DNA of 64,000 nucleotides. Origin: Acholeplasma equifetale ATCC 29724. GTDB lineage: Bacteria; Bacillota_I; Bacilli_A; Acholeplasmatales; Acholeplasmataceae. The stretch lies in NCBI RefSeq assembly GCF_000687735.1, contig NZ_JHXL01000001.1, forward strand, positions 273,209-337,208, read 5' to 3'. How positions within the stretch are numbered: the first letter of the stretch is position 1; every line of letters begins with the position of its first letter. A program made the position numbers and the translations under genes. Below the pieces are notes generated by a model, which was given only the letters and a program-made list of their open reading frames with translations, had not been told where the DNA came from and did not search any database. Positions 36,218 to 44,137 of the stretch are shown in pieces.

Positions 36218-36246
36218 TTGACATTTTTTATAATTTTAAATATAAT
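36218..36246 (+). promoter_or_regulatory. consensus promoter of the NfeD/SPFH cluster
   Basis: TTGACA (36218-36223), a 17-nt spacer and TATAAT (36241-36246) match the sigma-A consensus at every position. It reads into the three-gene cluster starting at 36267. Confidence 0.85.
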
Positions 36247-36266
36247 GAAATTGTGAGGTGAATAAG

Positions 36267-36641
36267 ATGAGTATTACATGGTTTAGTGATGAATCGAAAG
36301 ACATATATGTAACAATTACGCGAATGCATATCACAATCAATAAAGCTGGACTTCAATTTTTTGATTCGGCTTATCAAGTTATGCTTGGTTATGATAAAGC
36401 CAAAAATGTTATTATAATTAAACCTCTTTCTAAAGATGATGTCACAAGAGGAGACATTCCTGAGCATGCAATGTATAATATAAGTATTAGTTCAACATAT
36501 GCACGTATAACAAACAAAGCATTTATTACGAAAGTCATAGAAATATTTAATTTAAATTTAGATGATAAAGGATCTAAGTATAAAGCACGTTGGCGTGTAA
36601 ACTCAGGTGTTTTAGAGGTGGAATTAAAGGGGGTAGAATGA
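36267..36641 (+). CDS. conserved-looking hypothetical protein, 124 residues
   Basis: I do not recognise the family. The protein is soluble, mixed alpha/beta and slightly basic, without signal peptide or transmembrane segment; MSITWFSDESKDIYVTI opens it. ATG 36267 is preferred to GTG 36258 because GAGGTG lies 6 nt upstream. It heads an operon with the NfeD and SPFH genes, with 1 nt to the next gene, so it may be a cytosolic helper of that membrane pair. This is inference from position only. Confidence 0.6.
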   Translation: MSITWFSDESKDIYVTITRMHITINKAGLQFFDSAYQVMLGYDKAKNVIIIKPLSKDDVTRGDIPEHAMYNISISSTYARITNKAFITKVIEIFNLNLDDKGSKYKARWRVNSGVLEVELKGVE

Positions 36642-36642
36642 T

Positions 36643-37080
36643 ATGTACGATTACATGGTGTGGATATGGTTGCTTGTATTTGTTTTAGCATTAATACTTG
36701 AGTTTGCTACAGCTGATTTTCTTACAATTTGGTTTGCAATATCAGCGCTTCCAACAGCTATAATTGCATATTTTTTCCCTGAAATGATTATTCTACAGAT
36801 CACATTCTTCTTCTTATTTGGATTTCTACTCATGCTTATTATTAGAAGATATGTTGTTAGATACGTTAAGCGAAATGTAGTATCAACGAATGTAGATTCT
36901 TATATAGGAAAAACCGCTGTTGTTGTAGAAACAATCAAACCAAATGAACGCGGATTAGTTAAATTTCAAGGAGATCTTTGGACAGCTATTTCAACGGAAA
37001 CGATTGAAATCAATGAAAAGGTTAGAATACTAACTATTGAAGGTAATAAGTTTATCGTAACAAAAAATTTAGATGAATAA
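36643..37080 (+). CDS. NfeD-family membrane protein
   Basis: A 145-residue protein with two to three N-terminal transmembrane helices (WIWLLVFVLALILEF and the ILQITFFFLFGFLLMLIIRR region). A C-terminal OB-fold domain begins at SYIGKTAVVVETIKPNERG and ends near VRILTIEGNKFIV. NfeD proteins with this short layout accompany SPFH/stomatin proteins in membrane microdomains and envelope stress. The SPFH gene begins 15 nt downstream, which fits the known pairing. Confidence 0.9.
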   Translation: MYDYMVWIWLLVFVLALILEFATADFLTIWFAISALPTAIIAYFFPEMIILQITFFFLFGFLLMLIIRRYVVRYVKRNVVSTNVDSYIGKTAVVVETIKPNERGLVKFQGDLWTAISTETIEINEKVRILTIEGNKFIVTKNLDE

Positions 37081-37095
37081 AGGAGATAGGTAAAA

Positions 37096-38010
37096 ATGGA
37101 TGATTTTGAAATTTTAGTTTTAGTTTTAATTTTAATATTTGTTGTTATTGCAATTATATTAATTTCAGGGATTCGTGTTGTTACACAATCAAAAAAATAC
37201 GTTATCGAACGTTTAGGTGGTTACCACACTACATGGGGTGTAGGTGTCCATTGGTTAATTCCATTTATTGATAGAGTTGTTTCGGTTGTATCTTTAAAGG
37301 AGCAAGTTAAAGACTTTGATCCACAAGCTGTTATTACTAAAGACAACGTCACAATTCAAATTGATACGATTGTATTTTTCCAAGTTACTGATCCAAAACT
37401 ATATGCTTATGGTGTAGAAAACCCAATAATGGCTATTGAATCACTATCTGCTACTACTTTAAGAAACATAATTGGTGAATTAGACTTAGATGAAACATTA
37501 ACATCTAGAGATATAATCAATACTAAGATGCGTACAATTCTTGATGAAGCTACTGACAAATGGGGTATTAAAGTAAACAGAGTTGAAGTTAAAAACATTA
37601 TGCCTCCAAAAGATATTCGTGAATCTATGGAAAAACAAATGCGAGCAGAACGTGAAAGACGTCAAACAATTTTAATTGCTGAAGGGGAAAAAACAGCTAA
37701 AATTTTAGAGGCTGAAGGATATAGCCAATCTACAATTTTAAGAGCTGAAGCTGAAATGCGTGCTAAAATCTTAGAAGCTGAAGGGGAAGCTGAATCAATT
37801 CGTAAATTAAAAGAAGCTGAAGCTTTAGGTATTAAATTAATTAAAGAGGCTGGTGCTGATGATGCAGTATTAAAAATCAAGGCATATGAAGCTTTAGCGC
37901 AAGTTGCTGATGGTCAATCAACAAAAATTATTGTTCCATCAAATTTAGCTGAATTAGCAGGTACAATCACAGGATTATCTGAAGCAGTTAAAGATACAAA
38001 AAACAAATAA
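37096..38010 (+). CDS. SPFH/stomatin-like membrane scaffold protein
   Basis: A 304-residue protein with an N-terminal membrane anchor (ILVLVLILIFVVIAIILI) and a SPFH domain (about 30-200, VIERLGGYHTTWGVGVHWLIPF, VKDFDPQAVITKDNVTIQID). A long, Ala/Glu-rich coiled coil (about 200-260, EAEGEAESIRK-type repeats) follows. It resembles QmcA/stomatin proteins that oligomerise in membranes and act with NfeD or FtsH. AAAGGAGATAGG gives a strong start. A terminator follows directly. Confidence 0.92.
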   Translation: MDDFEILVLVLILIFVVIAIILISGIRVVTQSKKYVIERLGGYHTTWGVGVHWLIPFIDRVVSVVSLKEQVKDFDPQAVITKDNVTIQIDTIVFFQVTDPKLYAYGVENPIMAIESLSATTLRNIIGELDLDETLTSRDIINTKMRTILDEATDKWGIKVNRVEVKNIMPPKDIRESMEKQMRAERERRQTILIAEGEKTAKILEAEGYSQSTILRAEAEMRAKILEAEGEAESIRKLKEAEALGIKLIKEAGADDAVLKIKAYEALAQVADGQSTKIIVPSNLAELAGTITGLSEAVKDTKNK

Positions 38011-38018
38011 TTAATCCT

Positions 38019-38058
38019 AAATAAAAACTCAGTCTAAAATATAGACTGAGTTTTTTTA
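38019..38058. terminator. bidirectional terminator
   Basis: AAAACTCAGTCT / AGACTGAGTTTT with A- and T-runs. It separates the SPFH gene from the convergent M42 peptidase. The stem core CTCAGTC/GACTGAG is the same as in the terminator at 1829-1867. Confidence 0.82.
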
Positions 38059-39093
38059 TCCTAATATAATTTGATTAATTTTTTCTTCATCTAATGACTC
38101 AACAAATTTAATAAGTAATTGAATCGTATTTAAAACATCATTTTTATCAATAACTGCATAGTTTGAATGAATATATCTAGTTGGAATGCCGATAAATAGT
38201 GATGGTGCTCCTGCTTTTGATAAACTCATCATTGCTGCATCAGTACGTCCAAAATTCATTACAGATTCTTGATATGGAATATTGTTTTCTTTAGCAATAT
38301 TTAAGACATAATGACGTAAACCTTGATGTGCAATTAATCCCGCATCATAAGCATAAATTTGTGGCCCTGCTCCTAGTGTATTACCTTCTTTGTCGCCACC
38401 TGGAACATCAAATCCAGCACCAACATCAACAGCAATCGCTAAATCTGGTTCTACTAAATATGAAATTGTTTTGGCACCTTTTAATCCAAACTCTTCTGAT
38501 ACAGTAAATGCTGTATGTAATTCACAGTTAATTTTTCCAATGTTTTTATAAACTTCTTTTAAAATATATACACCAATACGATCATCTAAAGCTTTTGAAG
38601 CTATTTTATCGTTAGCTAGTTCAACTAAATCTCCTATAGGTGTAATCATATCACCGATTTGAATACCAGCTTTTAACACTTCTTCTTTCGATTTAAAACC
38701 AGCATCCAAAAAGAAATCTTTCATTGGAAGTGCTTTTTCTTTTTCATCTACTGATCTTAACATTAACGGTTTATGTGCCATTAATGCTGGATAGACCTTT
38801 AGTGATTTTGTTGTAATATTAAACATATGACCTAAAATGTTTTCTTGATAAATGGCACCAACTGGTTGAAATTTTATAAAACCATCTTGTGTTATAGATT
38901 TAACAATCATACCCACTTCATCTGTATGTGCAGCGAGCATGACACGTTTTCCATGACCCTTCTTATAGTCGATAGATCCTAAATTATCTTTTAAATCTGG
39001 TTGCCCAAGCTTATTAACTAAATAATCAATCACTTCTTTTTCTTTTGATGGAATACCATTTAATTGTGTTAATTCTTTTATGTCTTTAATCAT
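38056..39093 (-). CDS. M42-family aminopeptidase
   Basis: A cobalt- or zinc-dependent aminopeptidase of the TET-type M42 family acting on peptides in the cytosol. Metal and catalytic residues are visible in AAHTDEVGMIV, LDDRIGVYIL, TVSEEFGLKGA and AVDVGAGFD, with RYIHSNYAVID at the C-terminus. Length (345) is typical. ATG 39093 has AGAGGA 7 nt upstream; ATG 39099 is too close. Some relatives are endoglucanase-annotated, but peptidase activity is the supported function. Confidence 0.92.
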   Translation of the reverse strand: MIKDIKELTQLNGIPSKEKEVIDYLVNKLGQPDLKDNLGSIDYKKGHGKRVMLAAHTDEVGMIVKSITQDGFIKFQPVGAIYQENILGHMFNITTKSLKVYPALMAHKPLMLRSVDEKEKALPMKDFFLDAGFKSKEEVLKAGIQIGDMITPIGDLVELANDKIASKALDDRIGVYILKEVYKNIGKINCELHTAFTVSEEFGLKGAKTISYLVEPDLAIAVDVGAGFDVPGGDKEGNTLGAGPQIYAYDAGLIAHQGLRHYVLNIAKENNIPYQESVMNFGRTDAAMMSLSKAGAPSLFIGIPTRYIHSNYAVIDKNDVLNTIQLLIKFVESLDEEKINQIILG

Positions 39094-39123
39094 ATTCATT
39101 CCTCTTTTACCATATTACCATAT

Positions 39124-39272
39124 AAAAAACCTAGGTAATGGTGAGAATCTGGTATGTAAACATTTGGAACTTACTTTTCATTAACTTGGGATTCCAAACT
39201 TAATTGGCTTTCACGCTGCTAATGTTCAGTTCCCCTTCTGATTCTTTGGGTTCCACCGGTACTACCTAGGGT
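39124..39272 (-). ncRNA. independently transcribed structured RNA, 6S-like layout
   Basis: A minus-strand RNA of about 149 nt has its own promoter and ends in a T-run. Its ends pair as CCTAGGTA / TACCTAGG, followed by GGT/ACC and AGAATC / GATTCT. An open region comes next, and then an inner arm (GGAACT / AGTTCC, CATTA / TAATG). A long closing stem, central open region and apical stem is the layout of 6S RNA, the RNA-polymerase mimic. I do not recognise family sequence, so the identity is a proposal; the existence of a discrete RNA is better supported. Confidence 0.55.
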
Positions 39273-39278
39273 ACTTAT

Positions 39279-39307
39279 ACTTTATATCTTTTTTTTGATT
39301 TTGTCAA
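39279..39307 (-). promoter_or_regulatory. promoter of the 39124-39272 RNA
   Basis: On the minus strand TTGACA (39302-39307), a 17-nt spacer and TAAAGT (39279-39284) place the start about 7 nt downstream, at the first bases of the closing stem. Confidence 0.72.
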
Positions 39308-39322
39308 ATCTTATAGTCTATA

Positions 39323-40186
39323 TTATAACTTTTCTCTTAATAAATTTCTAAATGATTCCTTAAGTTCTTCATTTCTTAATGTATAATCAATGATTGCCTC
39401 TAAATAGCCTATTTTAGAACCAGTATCATATCGCTTTCCAATCATATTATATGCATAAACCTTTTCTTCTGACATCATTCTTAGAATTGCATCAGTTAAT
39501 TGAATTTCCCCTTGTGCTCCTTGATTTTGAGTTTCAAGATATTTAAAAATAGTCGGTGTTAAAACGTATCTACCGGATATCGCATAACGACTAGGTGCAT
39601 TAATTTTAGGTTTTTCAACAACACCTTCTAATTCCATGACACCTTCATCATCAATATGTTTTGGCTTACAAATACCATATTTACTTGTTTGATCCATAGG
39701 AACTTCCATAGTGCCTAGAACACTTGAATTTTTTTGTCCAAATAAATCAATGATTTGTTTTAATGCGGGTTTGATGTCTGAATAATATACATCATCTCCT
39801 AAAAGGATTGCAAATGGCTCATTTCCAATCAATTCTTTTGCTTGAAGAATAGCATGTCCTAATCCAAGTTGCTCTTTTTGAATCACATAATGAAATTTCA
39901 TTCCAAATCCAGTTTGCTTAATCATCGCTAAATCTTTATCGTTATTTTTATGTGTTAAAAACTCTTCTAATGCTTTATTTTCTCCAAAATATGTTTTAAT
40001 GCATTCTTTATGTTCTGAAACGATGAATACAATTTCTTCAATTCCAGATTGATGCGCTTCTTCAACAATATAACTTAATACAGGTTTATCAATAATAGGT
40101 ATCATCTCTTTCGGAATACCCTTTGTAATTGGAAGAAATCGAGTTCCCCACCCAGCTGCAGGTATAACTGCCTTTTTAATCTTCAT
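39323..40186 (-). CDS. galU: UTP-glucose-1-phosphate uridylyltransferase
   Basis: It makes UDP-glucose, the sugar donor for glucolipids, which are major membrane lipids in Acholeplasma. VIPAAGWGTRFLPITKGIPKEMIPI is split across the nucleotide loop, and VEKPKINAPSRYAISGRYVL, AILLGDDV and GEIQLTDAI are typical of bacterial GalU. Length (287) is normal. It abuts the preceding membrane-protein gene with no gap. Phosphoglucomutase (46108-47754) would supply its substrate. Confidence 0.95.
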   Translation of the reverse strand: MKIKKAVIPAAGWGTRFLPITKGIPKEMIPIIDKPVLSYIVEEAHQSGIEEIVFIVSEHKECIKTYFGENKALEEFLTHKNNDKDLAMIKQTGFGMKFHYVIQKEQLGLGHAILQAKELIGNEPFAILLGDDVYYSDIKPALKQIIDLFGQKNSSVLGTMEVPMDQTSKYGICKPKHIDDEGVMELEGVVEKPKINAPSRYAISGRYVLTPTIFKYLETQNQGAQGEIQLTDAILRMMSEEKVYAYNMIGKRYDTGSKIGYLEAIIDYTLRNEELKESFRNLLREKL

Positions 40187-41659
40187 TTAATTCTCTCCTT
40201 CGTCATAATAAACTAATATTCTTACATAGTTACCACGATACATCATCGCAGTTAATAACATATCTCTAACCTTTTGTTCAATTGCAAATTTAGATTTTGA
40301 TGTTCTTGCAGTAATTCTAGCAGCATAATAATGCTCATCATCTAAGTCACTCAAATGTTCTGTATAATAATGTTTACTAACCTTTTGCATATCAGATAAT
40401 TTTTCAAATGAAAAAATCATCGAAATGATTACATTAGAGGATTCTAAACTTAAATCATCAAGTAATTCTGCAAGTGACAGTGCTCTAGCAACAATATATT
40501 CTGTTTTATGGAAAAAATTCTTTTCATAATATTGTTTATTTTTATCGATAATCACGTCATAATGTATATTTGCTTCAAAAAGTGCTTCTAAATAATTACT
40601 AAATTTAGATACTTTTTTCATATGTTTATGATAAAAGTCAGTGTATATTTCAATAAATTCACCATCATATGTATAAGCGCTTATCATAAAATGTTTTCTA
40701 TTCGCATAGAATAATACATCGTGTAACTTTTGATGGAATGTATCAATATTAACTCTAAATTTAAAATGTCCAATTAAACTATATGATTCATTATAAACAA
40801 ACGGTTCATAAAATGAGTTTGCGTAAACATATCTTCTATCTTGCGTATCAAAATACTTATACGGATTATATGCAACTCTATTTAATGAATTAATCTTCTC
40901 ATAAATGACATCAGCTAATCCAACTATAAAAACAAGAATTGAGAATATAATTTTTGTAGGTAATGATAAATTTGAAAGCGCAATAACATAAATAATTGGA
41001 ATGAACATAAACATAATTGTTGCTCTAAACATTGCAGTAAAGCCATTTTTAAATAATATAAAGGTTAACATAAATAACGCAAGAACACCATAAAATGTAA
41101 AAATTTGCGTCATATTATAATTTGTTAAATCAAAGTATATATTTTTCAACTCATTCATAAATAAGTAAATTGATGCAAAGAGTAACAACAGTGTCACAAT
41201 TTGTCGAGTTCTTAAATACCATGATTTTGTATAAAGTTTTTTTGTTTGAGGTAATCTTACAAAATCTTTCATAGCTTGTCGATATTCATAAAATGGCCAA
41301 TATTTTCCACGTATTGATATTCTTAGTGGTTGTGTTGATTCATCTTCTAAATTTTTTTCTAAGAATCTTTCAAAGTTTGCCAATGGATTAAGTACGATCA
41401 TTAATGTACCAATTGCCATTATTGGATGTTGATACTCTCTTAAAAATATCAAAAGCAAAACAATGACTACAATATAAATGGTTAAAATAATAAATTTAGC
41501 CGTACCACTAAACAAATACACTAAAATCAATACGAAAGATACCACAGCAAAAACACCATAAATAATGGCGTATTCCTCTGATGAAAGAGGAATGACTATC
41601 GGAAGTGATAGCATTAATAATAAAGTTAGTATACTTGTAATTAGTAAGCGTCTTTTCAT
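40187..41659 (-). CDS. large membrane protein, unknown function
   Basis: A 490-residue protein I do not recognise. The first half holds about seven or eight hydrophobic helices, interrupted at about 100-140 by a polar loop (RISIRGKYWPFYEYRQAMKD). The second half, from about residue 255, is soluble and mixed alpha/beta, and probably cytoplasmic. No glycosyltransferase or kinase motif is evident. It abuts galU, which hints at a role in sugar-lipid or envelope metabolism, but that is position-based inference only. Confidence 0.6.
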   Translation of the reverse strand: MKRRLLITSILTLLLMLSLPIVIPLSSEEYAIIYGVFAVVSFVLILVYLFSGTAKFIILTIYIVVIVLLLIFLREYQHPIMAIGTLMIVLNPLANFERFLEKNLEDESTQPLRISIRGKYWPFYEYRQAMKDFVRLPQTKKLYTKSWYLRTRQIVTLLLLFASIYLFMNELKNIYFDLTNYNMTQIFTFYGVLALFMLTFILFKNGFTAMFRATIMFMFIPIIYVIALSNLSLPTKIIFSILVFIVGLADVIYEKINSLNRVAYNPYKYFDTQDRRYVYANSFYEPFVYNESYSLIGHFKFRVNIDTFHQKLHDVLFYANRKHFMISAYTYDGEFIEIYTDFYHKHMKKVSKFSNYLEALFEANIHYDVIIDKNKQYYEKNFFHKTEYIVARALSLAELLDDLSLESSNVIISMIFSFEKLSDMQKVSKHYYTEHLSDLDDEHYYAARITARTSKSKFAIEQKVRDMLLTAMMYRGNYVRILVYYDEGEN

Positions 41660-41692
41660 ATCAAACCCTTATTTTATATATATAATCATTAT

Positions 41693-41722
41693 AACAAAAA
41701 AAGTGGCTGTTAGCCACTTTGA
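41693..41722 (-). terminator. terminator after rplT
   Basis: On the minus strand AAGTGGCT / AGCCACTT is followed by TTTTTTT. It ends the infC-rpmI-rplT operon about 20 nt past the rplT stop. Confidence 0.85.
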
Positions 41723-41741
41723 TATTAATAATCAATTCAGA

Positions 41742-42272
41742 TTACATTAAATTTTTTAAAGCTTCAACAAGTTCAGCTTTTTTCATTGATGAGTAATTTG
41801 CAACTGATTTTTCTTTAGCTAATTCTTTTAATTCAGCTAATTTTAAATCTTCTAAATTTACATTTGTGTTTTCAACTTTTGCAGTTTTAACTGTAGCATT
41901 TTGATATTTTGATGGGTTTTCTAATGCATCTTTAGCAAGATTTACATATTGTGCAAATACTTCTGGTTCGTGAACTGCAATGTCAGCTAATACTTTTCTA
42001 TTTAATTCAACATTTGCTAATGATAAACCGTGAACAAATTTTGAATATTTTAAGCCATTAGCTTGAGCAGCTGCATTAATTCTTGAAATCCATAATTTTC
42101 TAAAGTTTCTCTTAGTTTGTCTTCTGTCTCTATATGCATAAGCTAATGAATGCATAACTTGTTCATGAGCTGTACGATATAAAGCATGTTTTGAACCAAA
42201 ATAACCTTTTGCTAATTTTAAAACTTTTTTACGTCTTCTACGTGTTTGTGGACCGCCTTTTACTCTAGCCAT
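41742..42272 (-). CDS. rplT: 50S ribosomal protein L20 with Rho-N-like C-terminal extension
   Basis: An early 50S assembly protein and likely repressor of its own operon. Residues 1 to about 118 are ordinary L20 ([21 protein letters not shown] is typical, with [19 protein letters not shown] and [14 protein letters not shown]). L20 normally ends there. This protein continues to 176 residues with a linker and a 35-residue module, [16 protein letters not shown] followed by [12 protein letters not shown], which looks like the helical Rho-N/SAP-type fold. The reading frame is continuous to a clear stop and terminator, so the extension is not a sequence-end artefact. Confidence 0.93.
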   Translation of the reverse strand: MARVKGGPQTRRRRKKVLKLAKGYFGSKHALYRTAHEQVMHSLAYAYRDRRQTKRNFRKLWISRINAAAQANGLKYSKFVHGLSLANVELNRKVLADIAVHEPEVFAQYVNLAKDALENPSKYQNATVKTAKVENTNVNLEDLKLAELKELAKEKSVANYSSMKKAELVEALKNLM

Positions 42273-42285
42273 TGTTAACTTCCTC

Positions 42286-42492
42286 CTACATCATGTTAGA
42301 AATTAGTCGTTTAATTCTTTTTGCATCTGTTTTGTCAACAGTTGTTTCTGCGGCTAATTGTCTATTTTGTTTTGTTGTTTTTGATGCTGCTAAGTGATTT
42401 GAATACGCTTTATGTCTCATTAATTTACCATTTGCTGAAACTTTGATACGTTTCTTTAAACCACTGTGTGTCTTGTGTTTAATTTTACTCAT
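42286..42492 (-). CDS. rpmI: 50S ribosomal protein L35
   Basis: A small basic 50S protein of 68 residues. [22 protein letters not shown] and [10 protein letters not shown] match the family. It lies 15 nt after infC and 13 nt before rplT, the universal infC-rpmI-rplT order. AAGAGGTAAG lies upstream of the ATG. Confidence 0.95.
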   Translation of the reverse strand: MSKIKHKTHSGLKKRIKVSANGKLMRHKAYSNHLAASKTTKQNRQLAAETTVDKTDAKRIKRLISNMM

Positions 42493-42507
42493 GGTTGCTT
42501 ACCTCTT

Positions 42508-43047
42508 TCATTCTTTTTTTCCTGGTGCTACGACACCAATTAATGTGTTACCTTCTAATTTTGGCTTTGCTTCAACAATTATGTTTTCAAGTTTTTCAAT
42601 AAACTTTTCAACTTGTTCTAATCCTAGTTCGCTATGTGTAATCATACGACCTCTGAAGCGTAGTGTAACTTTAACTTTGTCACCTTGATCGATGAACTTT
42701 TGTGCTCTTTTAAGTTTTGTTTCAAAGTCATGTTTATCAATGGTTGGTGATAATCTAATTTCTTTAACATCAACAACCTTTTGATTTTTTTTCATTTCTT
42801 TGAGTTTCTTTTGTTGATCATAACGATGTTTAGAATAATCTAATAATTTAGCTACCATAGGTTTTGATTGCGGTGAAACTACTAAAATATCTAAATCACG
42901 CTCTTGAGCAACATTTAAAGCTTGATTACGATCAAATAGACCTAATTTATTACCTTCATCATCAATAACTAAATATTGACCATTAGGTAAGAATTCATTT
43001 ACTAAATCCCCTGCAGTATTTTTTGTACCGCTGCGCTGTGGTTTAAT
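42508..43047 (-). CDS. infC: translation initiation factor IF-3 (AUU start)
   Basis: It binds the 30S subunit and checks initiator tRNA pairing. ATG-only reading gives just the last 116 residues. The same frame stays open upstream, with VNEFLPNGQYLVIDDEGNK and VAQERDLDILVVSPQSKP, the IF-3 N-domain. No ATG or GTG lies at a sensible start. AAGGAG sits 9 nt before ATT at 43045-43047, giving 179 residues, the normal length. AUU starts on infC are a known device by which IF-3 limits its own synthesis. The C-domain begins near LLDYSKHRYDQQKK. Confidence 0.92.
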   Translation of the reverse strand: MKPQRSGTKNTAGDLVNEFLPNGQYLVIDDEGNKLGLFDRNQALNVAQERDLDILVVSPQSKPMVAKLLDYSKHRYDQQKKLKEMKKNQKVVDVKEIRLSPTIDKHDFETKLKRAQKFIDQGDKVKVTLRFRGRMITHSELGLEQVEKFIEKLENIIVEAKPKLEGNTLIGVVAPGKKE

Positions 43048-43090
43048 ATTGAATCGCTCCTTCCGTTTTTATCTAAGTGTATATTTATGA

Positions 43091-43215
43091 AAAAAGTGAG
43101 TATAATAATATACCCACTCACTCTAAAATCAAACGAAATTTGTCATATTTTAGATTGTGCTGTTTACCCAAGGATGAACCATCAGGTGAGAGGGTATCTC
43201 TTCTTTCCACAATAT
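43091..43215 (-). promoter_or_regulatory. infC operon leader with attenuator (L20-leader-like)
   Basis: The 5' UTR of the infC operon is about 170 nt. It contains a hairpin CTAAAAT / ATTTTAG (43123-43153) and, nearer the gene, a terminator-like hairpin (GTGA...GTATA / TATACTCAC) followed by TTTTTT (43091-43121). Firmicute infC-rpmI-rplT operons are often attenuated through an L20-binding leader. I infer the same function here from position and the terminator; no consensus was matched base by base. Confidence 0.6.
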
Positions 43216-43224
43216 ACCTTGTTT

Positions 43225-43253
43225 ATTATATATAATAAGTTCAATAATGTCAA
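43225..43253 (-). promoter_or_regulatory. consensus promoter of infC operon
   Basis: On the minus strand TTGACA (43248-43253), a 17-nt spacer and TATAAT (43225-43230) match the sigma-A consensus exactly. Confidence 0.85.
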
Positions 43254-43255
43254 CA

Positions 43256-43390
43256 ATAATTCTTTTCTTTTTTTAATATTATGAAATTTATGACATAAAC
43301 CAATAATACTAAACTCTTTGAAATGAAAAATTTTTTAATTAAAATATTAATTTATGATATATTTCATTTTGCTTTTCAGTATATCATATT
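43256..43390. other. AT-rich gap without gene
   Basis: No open frame with a ribosome-binding site is visible. The stretch is very AT-rich. An inverted repeat, TATATCATA / TATGATATA, lies at its right end (about 43379-43400) and overlaps the 3' end of the next gene; it lacks a clear T-run and is a weak terminator at best. Confidence 0.4.
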
Positions 43391-44137
43391 TTATGATATA
43401 AAAATACATTTTTGTATTGAACCACTATTTAATAATTCATAATTATAAAAGAATTTAAAATTACCAACATAATATACTTCGTTACAAATAATTATTTTTA
43501 AATAAGCCGTATGACATACATAAGGTTCATCAAAAAAATGAATAACTAAAGTTTTTTCGACTTGATAATAACTACATATTGTATCCCCAATTACGATTTC
43601 ATCAATTTGATATTCATCATTTAATTCAACAATTATTTGTTTAAGTCTTGGAAAGTTATCATGTTTTATTCCTTCCAAGGATTTTATTATATTTTTTGAG
43701 ATTTCATTAGAATATTCAATATATAAACTCCCTACAAAGACTTTATATTTTTGACCTTGATATTTAAAATGAAAATACAGTTTATCAAATTTTATTGATG
43801 TATCAATTTTGGGTAATTCAATTTTAACTTCTCTTCCATAAAAAAGTTTATTTTTATAGTATTCTTGATGAATGCTTCTATCCGTAATGACATTTGTTAT
43901 AAATTTTATATCTTCTTTTTCATTAGTTAAAAAACAAACATCATCAGATTCTAGTAATTTAAAAGATTCATCACTTGTAAAATATTCAATTTTTAGTGAT
44001 GTTTTACCATCATTTAATAAATACTGTGATTCTTGAATAAAATAAAGTTCAAAATTATTATTCTCTTTAGGTATCATACACACAATTAAAATAAGTATGA
44101 ATATAAAAATACCAATATAAATCATATATTTTTTCAT
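43391..44137 (-). CDS. membrane-anchored extracytoplasmic protein, unknown
   Basis: A 248-residue protein with a single N-terminal hydrophobic anchor (MIYIGIFIFILILIVCMI) and a predicted outside domain rich in beta-strand-like stretches. A Cys in the anchor (IVCMIP) is not in a convincing lipobox. No known domain is recognised. The start overlaps the stop of the preceding secreted protein by 4 nt, so the pair is probably co-translated and may work together outside the membrane. Confidence 0.6.
   Translation of the reverse strand: MKKYMIYIGIFIFILILIVCMIPKENNNFELYFIQESQYLLNDGKTSLKIEYFTSDESFKLLESDDVCFLTNEKEDIKFITNVITDRSIHQEYYKNKLFYGREVKIELPKIDTSIKFDKLYFHFKYQGQKYKVFVGSLYIEYSNEISKNIIKSLEGIKHDNFPRLKQIIVELNDEYQIDEIVIGDTICSYYQVEKTLVIHFFDEPYVCHTAYLKIIICNEVYYVGNFKFFYNYELLNSGSIQKCIFIS

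Noticed and set aside
42508..42858. Short 116-residue IF-3 starting at ATG 42858
   Set aside because: It would remove the conserved N-domain, which is encoded in frame directly upstream with a proper ribosome-binding site before ATT.
43379..43402. TATATCATA inverted repeat as a terminator of the 43391 gene
   Set aside because: There is no U-run after the stem on the minus strand and the stem is all AT; left as a weak dyad.
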